Part shown: positions 41,752 through 50,641 of the stretch, piece by piece
How the letters are laid out: the number at the start of each line of letters is the position of its first letter
How positions within the stretch are numbered: position 1 is the stretch's first letter
Assembly (NCBI GenBank): GCA_963377175.1
Contig: CAUJNA010002168.1
Span: 250,001 to 314,000, forward strand
Direction: 5' to 3'
Source of the DNA: Effrenium voratum
Taxonomy: Eukaryota > Sar > Dinophyceae > Suessiales > Symbiodiniaceae
Length of the DNA stretch: 64,000 nt
Notes under the pieces: model-generated
Database searches by the model: none
Told to the model about the DNA's origin: nothing
Seen by the model: only the letters and a program-made list of their open reading frames with translations
Program-made: the position numbers and the translations under genes

Positions 41752-42015
41752 TGACAGAAGTCTGTATGCCTGCGTTTGGCAAACCCGACTAGGGCCAAAA
41801 AAGTTATGTTAACACGAAAACTAAGGGGGCGTGCTCCTGGGAGCGTAAAGGTGCACCTTCGATGCGGCCAGCTTACGTTGAAGGATGTCAGAAAGGCCAT
41901 CGACGACATTGACGGCCCCAACTACAGTTGCTCAAAGGTGCCAACAAAGAAGCTCAAGACCATGCGAGTAGATGTCGACAGCGAGCTCACGAAGCGTGCT
42001 CATTTCCTTGTCTAA
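41752..42015 (+). CDS. Coding-like frame inside the 5 kb element
   Basis: The frame opens after a TGA near 41,750. It includes RLANPTRAKKVMLTRKLRGR, then APGSVKVHLRCGQLTLKDVR, KAIDDIDGPNYSCSKVPTKK and a stop at 42,015. Basic residues and a helical LTLKDVRKAIDDI stretch make it protein-like. No family is recognised, and the other frames are interrupted. It might be a captured host exon, a fragment of an element protein, or chance. Confidence 0.35.
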
Positions 42016-42289
42016 GACCAGACAACAACGTGAGGGCAACTGTGCTAAAAAAGGGGAATTGCGTGCTGCTCTTGTGTCGCAGCGTGGCTGCCGGTTTTTT
42101 TGACCGGCGGCTCTGACCACTTTTAGGACATGCCATGCGCATCCAAGTCAGGACCTCGCAACTTCCCTCCACCCAATCCGTCCCCTTCATTTTCCCAGGG
42201 CCTTGCCCGGCTGGCAACCTGGTTACTTCTTCTTATTTTTGGATTAATAAACCAGACAAGGTAAACAGACAAGAGAGAAAGAGATGTTC

Positions 42290-44400
42290 CTTCCTTTGTT
42301 CCTCACACCATGTAATCCCTCCCATCTGTAGGACCTGAGGAAAGATGACATGGATCTCTTTCTACATCTCTTTCCCTTTTCCTTTCGTCTATAACTCCAG
42401 TCAATAATCTCTGAGATGCAAGGAAATGAAGAAGTAGAATGAACGGAGTGCGAACAGAGAGAGCGAGAATGGGAATGAAGAAAGAATCCGAACGAAGAGA
42501 GGGGGAAGACGAATCCTTGGCACGCCTCACTGTGAATGCTCTCTCTTTCATATGTTCGCTCTCTATCCGTTCGGGTTCTCCATCATTACACTTCCCCAGA
42601 AGTTGAGTGAGGACAGAGGATGAAGTGGACAGAGATCAGCCGCTACGTGAAGGCGATTGAAGGGAATGAATGGGAGAGTTGACGAACGAAGGAAGTGAGT
42701 GGGAGATAACCAGCTCATCCTACGGCTGGGGAATGACATAGTATGAAGAAAGAAGTGACCCATCCATCCATCCTTCTCACTCCCATTCTCTGGATTCAAG
42801 CATGTAACCAAAGATAAGAAGATGAAAGTAACTTGATAACCTGATGAAGGAACGAAGTGAGTGGGAAGGGTAGTGGATGAGATGATGCCCGGCATATCCG
42901 TTAACTCTCCTGCTCCAAATGATACCTTTCTCTTCTCTACATTATACTTTCTCTTCTCTACATTTAGGATTTACCGAAAGGACGGGCGTGTGATAAAAGC
43001 TGATAGCCGTCTATTCCCTGTGTCCTAAGCTTTTCACCGTGTAACCGTTCCATCTCTTCGTTCCTCAGCCCTCATCCAAGATCCGAGAGACAGTAGGGAG
43101 AGAGGAGATGAATAGAGATGGAGAGAGAACAGTCTGGAGTAACCGTGAGTTGGTTGAGTGCTTACCTGTCTCTCTTTTCCCTTCTATCTGTGTTCTTCAT
43201 ACCATAATCCCAAGCACTCAACAAATAATATTGAATGAGAATTAATCCTTCCACAAGAGCATTTTACCATGACTCATTTTGTATTTTTAAAAATCATGTT
43301 GGGATTTCTTCGTAACCAAGACTATAAACTGTAAGATTCCTGTAACTAAAGATTCATTCAAGGATTTCTTATGGTATTTCCCTTTCGATTAGAAAATGAA
43401 CGAAGTGAATGGTAAAGCTTTTTATATTTCTATCTCATTATCTTGTCTTGTTTGTTTGTAGCTTTCATGTCGCTGTTTTCTTTCTTTATCTTTCTTTATT
43501 CTTCTTTTCCTTCTTTATGTGTATTATCATTTTCTTGTCTTCTTTTCTTTCTTTATGTTTATATTAGTTACCTTTAGACTTTTGACAAGGAATTATGGAA
43601 GAAACAGGAAGATGTTGAACGAAGAGAAAGGAAAGTCATATCTGTTCCGTTCACTCTGTTCGCTTCACCAGGTCCTACCTCTCTATTCCCTCGTCCCTTG
43701 TCCTTTCTTTCGTCTAACCGCTGTGACTCCAGAAAGAAGCGAGGAAGGAGCGAGAGGGACCAAAGGGAGCGAGAGGGTTAGGACAGTGACCGAAGGAACG
43801 AAGTGAGTGGGAACGAGAGAACCAGCCGCTGGGCGGGATATCTTCCTTCGTCTAGTCTCTCTTCTCCCATTCACACCTTTCCCATTCTTGGTTCGGGAGA
43901 TAGAAGTCTTTAGGAGACCGAACCAAGAGGTGAGAAGGAAAGGTGGGAAAGGAATGTGTGTGAACGAAGAAATGGAAAGGCATTCTATCTCTTATCCTAT
44001 GCCTTTCTCTTCGTTCATTCATCACTTCGTTTTTTCCTTTAGTCGTTGCCTCCTGTCTACGAGCGACATCTCTCTAACTCATGCACCACCTCGCTCGCTC
44101 GGGAAGAGAGTGATAGAGATGTCTGGAGACGACCCACCGCTGTCTATCCACTGTCTCCCTTGCGTTTTTTTTCTCTCTCTCTGTCCCTATCTTTTTCCTT
44201 TATTCATCTCTTCGTTCTTCATGTCGTAAAAACCGAGAGAAGCGAAGGGAAAAGACATGAGAATGAAAGAGATATCACTCCCTCACCAGCCAGTCTCCGT
44301 TCCTTCCCTTTGTGTTCTCTTTCCTTTCCCTTGATTCCTGCCGTCATCGCGTCAAGTCTCTAGAACACAAGGTAGAGAGAATGAGCCAAGCGAATGAATG
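42290..44400. other. Block of alternating purine-rich and pyrimidine-rich DNA
   Basis: It differs from the rest of the window: fewer G- and C-runs, and many short blocks of GAGAGAGAA or CTCTCTTT type switching strand every 50-150 nt. The phrase GAACGAAGTGAGTGGGA or near variants recurs (about 42,687, 42,852, 43,396, 43,796, 44,398). CTTCGTTC-type complements (for example about 43,054 and 44,005) and CACTTCGTTC-like sites also occur. It looks like an old family of diverged repeats. No gene is supported. Confidence 0.55.
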
Positions 44401-44973
44401 GCGAGGAAGTGAGTGACAAGAAAGCGATGGAAGAGCGTCAACAGCAACCAAGTGCAGGAGGCACATGGCCCAAGAAGAACGGCGAGAGGATGGGTCACGT
44501 CGTTCTCCGTTCACGAGCCCTTGCCAATTCACTAGCTTGTCAGCGATTCCTTGTTCTCTTTGTAATGCAGAAAGAAGGGAACGAGGGAAGGATGAGCGAG
44601 GATGAAGGGCGTGACCGCATCCGGGAAACCAGGCGCCAAAGCGGTAACCAGGTCATCAGAGCGTCTCGTCCTCAGGCGCACTTGTGCTTCGTTTCTATTC
44701 CTTGATTCCGGCCAAGTGCTTGGTTCGCGACCAGTCCTTGGATTCGGTATTCTATCATTGTTTTCGTCTCCGTTTTACTGCCAGCAAATTAGTACCCAAC
44801 AAGTGCCACATGAGTCAATGGCGCTGAGATTTGGCCTTGTCCTTATGGTTTACAGCATCAAAACCTTGCCTCGCAGGAGGCGTTGTTTTCGGCTTTGTTT
44901 TGTTGATTTGCCTGCCAAGTCACGCGCTCAGACGCTCATAGACGCATCAAATTCGGTCGTCGTTTTTGGTTAA
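44394..44973 (+). other. Overlapping small frames in the 5 kb element
   Basis: Two plus-strand frames (44,394-44,705 and 44,602-44,973) overlap. The first reads QQQPSAGGTWPKKNGERMGH, then VVLRSRALANSLACQRFLVL, and looks the more protein-like. No motif or continuation is evident. Given the terminal repeats on both sides, these may be remnants of element or captured sequence. Confidence 0.22.
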
Positions 44974-45109
44974 TGGCCTCAAATCAATGCCCTGCTGCAA
45001 GGCACACTTGTTTTCGGCCCTGCTTTGCTAGTTGTCCTGCCAATTTTTTCCCTCAGTAGTGTCAAATTCGTGACAAGTTAGTTTAGTGCCACATAGTGCC
45101 AAACTAGTG

Positions 45110-45310
45110 CCCGACGAGCTTAAACACTCCTCCCGCTTGCCAGACTGGATGATGGTGAAAAAAGAAGACGGAGAAGATGAGCCGGGTTGCAGCCCAAAAA
45201 CATCTGCTGGTTCCCCAATTGACTTCAGTTGTATGGTACGGTGCAGGAATTACCCAAACAGGTGGCTTCAGCCGTCGGCCAAACTAAGGCAGTCATGGGT
45301 TTCGTTTTGA
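45110..45310 (+). CDS. Small coding-like frame next to the right terminal repeat
   Basis: The frame reads ELKHSSRLPDWMMVKKEDGE, then DEPGCSPKTSAGSPIDFSCM, ending at a stop exactly where the right terminal repeat begins (about 45,309). It is acidic, then Ser/Pro-rich. It is not recognised. It could be the C-terminal end of a lost element protein. Confidence 0.28.
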   Translation, partial: PDELKHSSRLPDWMMVKKEDGEDEPGCSPKTSAGSPIDFSCMVRCRNYPNRWLQPSAKLRQSWVSF

Positions 45311-45609
45311 ATCCAATCTAAGGACTTGCAACAAGCGAAAGAATTTGATCTAAGCACTGGCAAACAGCTTCTAGAAACTTTGTTTTTCATTGAGGTCACA
45401 GCAAATACCTCAGATATGTTTACGTGTCTATGTGGTAATCTGTACATTCATATGTGTGAGCAGGAAAGCCAACACCTCAAAGAAAATGAATCACCCAAGT
45501 GCCAAATGAAACGCCCGAGTGCCAGATGAAACGCCCAAATCCCAGATGAAACGCCGGCTTCATGTTGGGCGCTTCAAAACTCGCCGCCACCGCGCCGCCC
45601 CGTCGCCAG

Positions 45610-45715
45610 GCCGCGGGGCCGTTGACACCGTCACCGAGGGCATCTTGGCGGTGGCTCCGTGGCCCCGGGCGCTGCAGGTGCTGCGGCGCGCCGTCGGCGC
45701 CCGCCTGGGCGACGC
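45610..45715 (+). CDS. PPR-repeat exon next to the transposon end
   Basis: CGTCGCCAG (AG at 45,608-45,609) lies only 45 nt past the right end of the 5 kb element. The frame continues GRGAVDTVTEGILAVAPW, then PRALQVLRRAVGARLGDA. VDTVTEGILAVA stands for helix A and PWPRALQVLRRAV for helix B, with the tryptophan in place, but the ACEK motif is replaced by AVAP. GC content is high. The end is approximate, since the frame stays open to about 45,900 with declining PPR character. Confidence 0.62.
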
Positions 45716-46365
45716 GCCTCGGACGGGAGCCGAGGGCCCTCGCGCGGCCCGAACGGACTTTGGGCAAACATGTTGGGGTTGGACCATTTTAGTGGAGAAT
45801 GAACAGTTTGGACTTTGTTCTCAGCTTTTTGGAGAACTTGTTGGAAAGACCGTTCTAGTGATGCCAGGTTTGGACTTTTTGGCCAATCCATTCAGGAAGT
45901 GAGCCCCCAGCTGAGCCCGAGAGAAATACAGCTCTACAGGCGAAAAACAGGGATCTGGATCTGGATTGACATGTCTTTGCACTTTGACTAAAGATTTCTC
46001 CTTGGAATGGCCCAAGTTGAAATGAACTTCCCTTGCGTGAGGGCTTTAGGTTTCCACTTACCCAGGGTTCACTTCGTGACAAAGTCATAAGATGGTCCTC
46101 TTTGGTACCACGAGGGTTATTTCAGCCACACACCTGGGAGCGGGATCGCCGCCAGGCCCGCCGCCCGCCCAACATGTTTTATACAGAGTTGTGCGTTTGT
46201 TTTTCTCGAAACGGCAAGGTTCTGACATCTGACGCTTCAAAAAGGCAGGGTGCCTAGAAAGTGGCTAGTATCAATGGCTCTGAGCCACTTCGCAGACTTA
46301 CAGGGCTTCCTCCACCTTTTCACCTTTTCAGTTTCCCTTTTTTGTCTACTTCTACGTTTTCTGGC

Positions 46366-46475
46366 GGTGCCCATTCTCTTTTTTGGGGGGGGGAGGGTTC
46401 CCCTAAAAGAGACTACAGAAAAAAAGTATCGGGTACCCTTAATTATTCTAACCTCTGATGCTTTTGGAGGGCCAA
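46366..46475 (+). mobile_element. MITE family 1, worn copy
   Basis: GGGGGGAGGGTTCCCCTAAA, GACTACAGAAAAAAA and TCGGGTACCCTTA..TATTCTAACCTCT are clear, while both CTAG tips are lost. It ends about 80 nt before the PPR exon at 46,552. Confidence 0.6.
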
Positions 46476-46551
46476 AAGGTCACACGTTTCTCCCCAGGCC
46501 CCTTGCAGAAGAGAGCTTCGGATCCAGAAGGTGCGGGGGTTCTTGGCCCAG

Positions 46552-46600
46552 GTGATAACGCTAGGTGCTGCCATCAGCGCTTGCGAAAAGGGGGAGGAGA
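46552..46600 (+). CDS. PPR-repeat micro-exon (helix A)
   Basis: TTCTTGGCCCAG (AG at 46,550-46,551) opens VITLGAAISACEKGEE in phase 0, an excellent match to the PPR helix-A consensus VITYNAAISACEKG. After GEE the frame reads MGLPIAG, which is not PPR-like, so the exon probably ends within GGGGGAGGAGATGG at 46,590-46,602. At about 48 nt it matches the micro-exon size seen in the aminotransferase gene. The next exon would be expected to start with W plus helix B, as the 48.0 kb exon does. Confidence 0.75.
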
Positions 46601-46609
46601 TGGGGCTGC

Positions 46610-47686
46610 CAATTGCCGGCTCGGCTTTTCTGGGTTTGAAAGGATCCTTGTTTTTGTTCAAATGATGGAACCCTTAACGAATGGTGGGGTTCCTTTATGC
46701 TTTCTCTTTAAAGCCAACCAAAAGTGTCCGACCAATCTGCGTGGGCCAATCCAATAGTTTTCTTCGAGGTCCAAAGACAGGGTGGGTTGAGAAGAGGCCT
46801 GGCCCCCTCGCTCGATTTGCTTGTTCCGCTGGATTGCGGACTGCCTAGGACGGAAGTTCAGAAGACCCATGTATCAGGCGACTCATGCAACGCGTTCTGA
46901 TAAACAGGTCCTTGACAACCACACTTAGAACCCAGAGTCGCCCAAATATGTCCTCAGAAAGTTTCAGGAACAGGTAAATGTTTGGCCCATTTGTTTGAGC
47001 TTATCAATTGCCAATATTTTGGCAACATGTGTTGCTTGCTCAAGTTTCAGGAGTCTGCGTTTGCAAGTAAAGTGTTAGGGGTTACAACATAGAGGATTCC
47101 TTGGAATCCTGGCTTCCTGGACTGACCTATCTCTGAACAGAATGGGGACAATACTCCTAGAAAGCACACAACACTTCACGTGTAGTTTCGGGCCTTGGTT
47201 TTTGCATAAATCCTTACAGCCCTGCTGGGGTTCACGATGGTATTTGTGAGCTAGCAGTGATATGGACTTCCTAGGAGCGGTGGGAACAAGTGTAGAGATT
47301 GAAAATCGGAGACCCTTGGGGAAGCCGAGCAGTGGACATGAAGCACCAACACAAAAAACTTGAGATGTCCTAAAAGGGTTTTGATTCGAATTTCGAATTC
47401 AGATCCAGGTCAAGCCCATCCAAACCCCCAAGCTCCCCGCCTTCAAACCCCTGACACTTCCACCATTCACCAGTTGGCTTCGCTTGATCGCGAACCCCGA
47501 ACGAATTCTCCAAGTTGAGGGAACCCAACGAACGAATGGCTCACGACCGAGCGTCAAAGGGACCTGCGGAGGGCCAATGATGCCGATGTGTTTCAAGACG
47601 GTCCCAGTGAAGAAAACAAAAAGGAGCTGGTTGGAACAGTTGGGTCTGAAAACAACATTTAAGCCAGTTCGATCGCCCAGCACCCC
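46610..47686. other. Non-coding stretch
   Basis: No exon, inverted-repeat element or strong repeat was recognised over this kilobase. Open frames are short. Confidence 0.35.
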
Positions 47687-47770
47687 CCCAACCCCAACCC
47701 TGCCGCCAACCCTGCCCCCCAAACCCTGCCCCCCAAACCCTGCCCCCCACCCCCCCAACTTTCACCAACC
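47687..47770 (+). repeat. AACCCTGCCCCCCA minisatellite
   Basis: About five units of AACCCTGCCCCCCA and variants lie in a C-rich strand. It ends about 80 nt before a family-1 MITE. Confidence 0.75.
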
Positions 47771-47850
47771 CTGGTGAGCAAAAGGACCACCCCTGACTTT
47801 TGGGAAAAGGCCCCGACAAGTGCCGACTTTTGCTGTCCAGTCCTTTGAAC

Positions 47851-47945
47851 AAGGTCCCCCAGTGCTCTTTTACCCTTTCGGGGAGGGTTCCCCTAAGATA
47901 GACTACAGAAAAAAAACTCGGGCGACTTATTCTCTCTCCACTCCA
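47851..47945 (+). mobile_element. MITE family 1, worn right end, next to an exon
   Basis: AAGGTCCCCCAGTGCTCTTT, GGGGAGGGTTCCCCTA and ATAGACTACAGAAAAAA are clear. The right part (CGGGCGACTTATTCTCTCTC) has drifted and the GGACCTAG tip is missing. The PPR exon acceptor lies about 20 nt beyond, so the element makes up the 3' end of the presumed intron. Confidence 0.62.
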
Positions 47946-47965
47946 CTCCATGAAGCCGTCGATAG

Positions 47966-48079
47966 GAGTGGCGGAGAGCCTCCCTGCTGTTGCACCGCGC
48001 GGCTCGTTTCTTCGGCGCCAACGAGATCGTCTTCAATGCGGCCATCGCCGCCTGCGAGCGCCCGGATTGCTACGGAGAG
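47966..48079 (+). CDS. PPR-repeat exon starting at helix B
   Basis: CGATAG (AG at 47,964-47,965) opens EWRRASLLLHRAARFFGA, then NEIVFNAAIAACERPDCYGE in phase 0. Helix B (EWRRASLLLHRA) comes first, then the linker FGANE and helix A IVFNAAIAACER of the next repeat, which is a strong PPR match. A GT donor (GTTTTG) follows GGAGAG at 48,080, giving 114 nt. The start position and phase equal those of the exons at 31.3 and 40.0 kb. No further PPR exon was found downstream, so the gene end is unresolved. Confidence 0.78.
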
Positions 48080-48260
48080 GTTTTGGGTCATTTGCCATGG
48101 TCCACCCATAAGGAGTTCAAACCATGGTTCAGCATTGCCACTAAGGGAACCGTGCAGAATTGCGATCCGTAGCATTGCAGAAGGTGCTCACCTGTATTTT
48201 CCGCAGGTGAAAAGGAATTCGCTGGCAATGGTAGGCAACCAACCCTTCTTGGTCTATATT

Positions 48261-48363
48261 TCGGCGTGGCTCAAAATTAAACAGGAGGGGCAAACCGCAG
48301 GTTTTGGTCCATGTTTCCATTTACCAGGGTTCCATTTTGGTACCGGTTTTTTGAGCCACAGCC
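48261..48363 (+). mobile_element. Family 5 repeat, best copy
   Basis: The ends GCGTGGCTCAAAATTAAAC and GGTTTTTTGAGCCACAGCC pair over about 11 nt. The interior is AAACCGCAGGTTTTGGTCC and CCATTTACCAGGGTTCC. Confidence 0.58.
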
Positions 48364-48706
48364 ATGTCTTCGTTTCTTTCTCTTGTTCTCTCTTCAGTTG
48401 TTCAGGACCGCACCTCGGGTGGTCAAGTTCAAGTTTTTGGCGATGGGGTAGATGTCTGGAATTGTTGCGCATTCATGGTCCAATGCCCCCCCCCATTTTT
48501 GCAAGGCAAGGCATTTGTAGATGTTCAAGTCTCAGTCACTTTTCTCGGGAAACATCGACCTGCGCCCAGACGGAAGTCATCATGCAGACAGCATGCAGCT
48601 TGTATGCCGTCCGACATTGCTAGACCTCCCTGTGATATTGAGGCTCATCTTGGGCTCATGTCAAGGGGGCTGGGGATGGGGTACTGCAAAGCCAAATCGT
48701 GATCCG

Positions 48707-48822
48707 ATAGGTCCCCCAGTAGTGCCCTTTTCCCCTTGTTTTGGGGAAGGTCCCCCTACTAAAATAGACTACAGGGAAAAAATCGGGTACCCTTATTCCA
48801 ACCTCTCCACTGGAGGACCCAG
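48707..48822 (+). mobile_element. MITE family 1 copy
   Basis: ATAGGTCCCCCAGTAGTGCC at the left and CCACTGGAGGACCCAG at the right, so one base has changed in each CTAG tip. The interior is close to consensus. No target duplication was recognised. Confidence 0.72.
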
Positions 48823-49083
48823 ATTGGCACGGTGTGTTCCTGGCCCAACTCTCGTCGTTCGAAGCCAAGGCAGGGCCAGCACGCCCTCGGACGAATCCAC
48901 GCGAATCCGCAGGAACTCGTGCAAGAGCCGGCGAAAAAATGCCCCGGGCTGTCGGCACGTGCGGGTTGGGGGGGGGGGGGGGTTGGGGGGGGGAATGGGC
49001 ACACCTGATTTCGACACCCCACAAACCATAAAACACCAATACCCAAACAAAAAGAGGTTGCAAACAGAGACCCACAGTTTCCA

Positions 49084-49193
49084 TACTGTGGATTGACGAA
49101 ATCCTGCACCACCTAAGACACCCTGGAATGATAATTCCCCTGTAAATACCATGGTTTCAAAGTGGTGCGAACGGATTTCCTCCATCCACAGTA
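49084..49193. mobile_element. MITE family 2, TA-flanked
   Basis: TA then CTGTGGATTGACGAAATCC at the left, and GGATTTCCTCCATCCACAG then TA at the right. The interior CACCCTGGAATGATAATTCC and CCTGTAAATACCATGG is shared with copies at 52.1, 54.3, 54.6 and 62.1 kb. Confidence 0.72.
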
Positions 49194-49884
49194 GTTCCGA
49201 GTGTGTCACAAACCTCCTAAAAGGCTGTTGTTGTGTTTTCTTTCTGGAACTTTGGTGTTGGTGGACTTTTGTGTGCCAAAAGTCCCCACACAAAATGCCA
49301 AACGACCCCACACAAACCCCGGGTGTTTTTGTTGGTGTCCTAAATGGGTGCGGGTTTTTGGACTTGTGCCCCAAGAGGCTCCCCACCAAACTGCGGTGGT
49401 CTTGGAGGTCTTCCGTTCCCCGCCGCATTTCTCTTCCGAGGGCCTCGGTGCTTGGCCTCGCGGAGGCGGGGCCCGGCGGAGGGCGGGAGGGCGGGAGGGG
49501 AGCTCAGCTCGGCGCGGTTTTTTGTGTTTCTTCGGTTTCGTTCGCCGGTGAAATGGGTGAAATACACGGGAGAGTGGTGAAATACACGGCAAACAAAGGA
49601 TTTCCTGCAAACTTGCTTTTAGTTCTTCTTTTTTCTGTGGCTCGCCAGGAAAAAAAAAAGCGAGCAAAAGCCGGAGATACAGAAAAAGTTATTTTTGGTA
49701 AGTGGTGAAATGATTACTCAGCAAACACCCAAGGATGCGGAATGTCCTGGCTTCTGAAAAACATAAACGGAAGGTCCTTTACTTGGGGATCCCATTCTTT
49801 CCGTTTTTTTGTGAGGGCAGCGACGCACGGCAGAGGAGCTTTGGTCGTATAGAATCCAGTTTAGTTTGGAAGGGTCTATATGGG

Positions 49885-49985
49885 TTTTTGTGAAACACCC
49901 TGGGAATACACCCCTATTTAGGCACATTTCCGGATAAAACCGTGTTATTTTGAACCATTCTGGGTCATTTCCCGAAGGAAGGGGC
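49885..49985 (+). repeat. Family 9 repeat (shared with 57,805-57,905)
   Basis: CTGGGAATACACCCC, ATTTAGGCACATTTCCGGAT, AAACCGTGTT and TGAACCATTCTGGGTCATTT recur in the same order at 57,805-57,905. Its boundaries and mechanism are unknown. Confidence 0.55.
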
Positions 49986-50592
49986 GTTGAACAAAGGAAG
50001 ACGGGGGACTCACTTTTTTTTTTGCGTGTCAGTATGAGAACCTCTCATTTTGACCGCTATGGGGTTGTTTCAAAGTGAATTCCTCTTTAGATGGGAAACA
50101 GGAGCAATTTGGTGGGATATCCGTAAAGGAACCCTCGAAAGCAAGCTAGGTATTTGATTCGCTACCTTAGGTTGGGATGGGAGCCGTGTAGCTTCTCGTT
50201 TCTTTTTTGTACAGAGTTGATGGTGGAGCTGTTTTTTGAACATGGAATGCACCAGAGTCAATCAGACTTTCCCCGCGGATGTTTTTTAAATTAGATGGGG
50301 TCATGAGGACCGACCAGTGAGCGGCGCTCAATACCCTTTCTAGCCGTTTTAGCCGGTGGTTCTAGGTGGTTAGTAGGGGATCATAGTATGGCGGCATGGC
50401 TCACACAAAGATCACACAGTTTCTAGCAACACAGTTTCTACCTGGTTTAATAGAAAGGAAAGGAAATGCAATTGGTTGGCAGAAGTTCAACTGGTCTCAC
50501 AAGCAGATCCAAGTCGGTCGAAAGGAAGTTCCAGTTTTGGGTGCAGCTTAAGCGCCTCTCTCCTCTTCGGGCGGAGGTTTCCCGGTATGGGC

Positions 50593-50594
<2 letters not shown>

Positions 50595-50638
<44 letters not shown>
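50595..50638 (+). repeat. (AG)n microsatellite
   Basis: About 22 uninterrupted AG units. It creates Arg/Glu open frames on the plus strand and Ser/Leu frames on the minus strand, which were ignored. Confidence 0.95.

Positions 50639-50641
<3 letters not shown>

Larger units (their letters stand above)
40601..45564. mobile_element. 5 kb element with long terminal inverted repeats
   Basis: The left terminal repeat 40,601-40,872 and right terminal repeat 45,309-45,564 are reverse complements with moderate divergence. Both have CATGAAGCC at the tip; TTCATTTTCTTTGAG about 60-75 nt in; AGCAAAGTTTCTAGAAGC versus GCTTCTAGAAACTTTGTTTT; and CTTGTTGCAAGTCCTTAG innermost. The tips carry degenerate 19-21 bp subterminal repeats (GTTTCATTTGGCATTTGGGT type; about three on the right). 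The interior has a 25-bp minisatellite, two small coding-like frames and a strange 2 kb purine/pyrimidine-switching block. No transposase was recognised, so it may be non-autonomous. No target duplication is evident. It lies between the PPR exons at 40.0 and 45.6 kb. Confidence 0.75.

Noticed and set aside
41592..41921. 109-codon minus-strand frame within the 5 kb element
   Set aside because: It overlaps the more protein-like plus-strand frame at 41,752-42,015 and has no motif. Taken as its shadow.
47820..48623. 267-codon plus-strand frame
   Set aside because: It runs through a family-1 MITE, through the PPR exon in the wrong frame and through a family-5 repeat, so it cannot be one protein.
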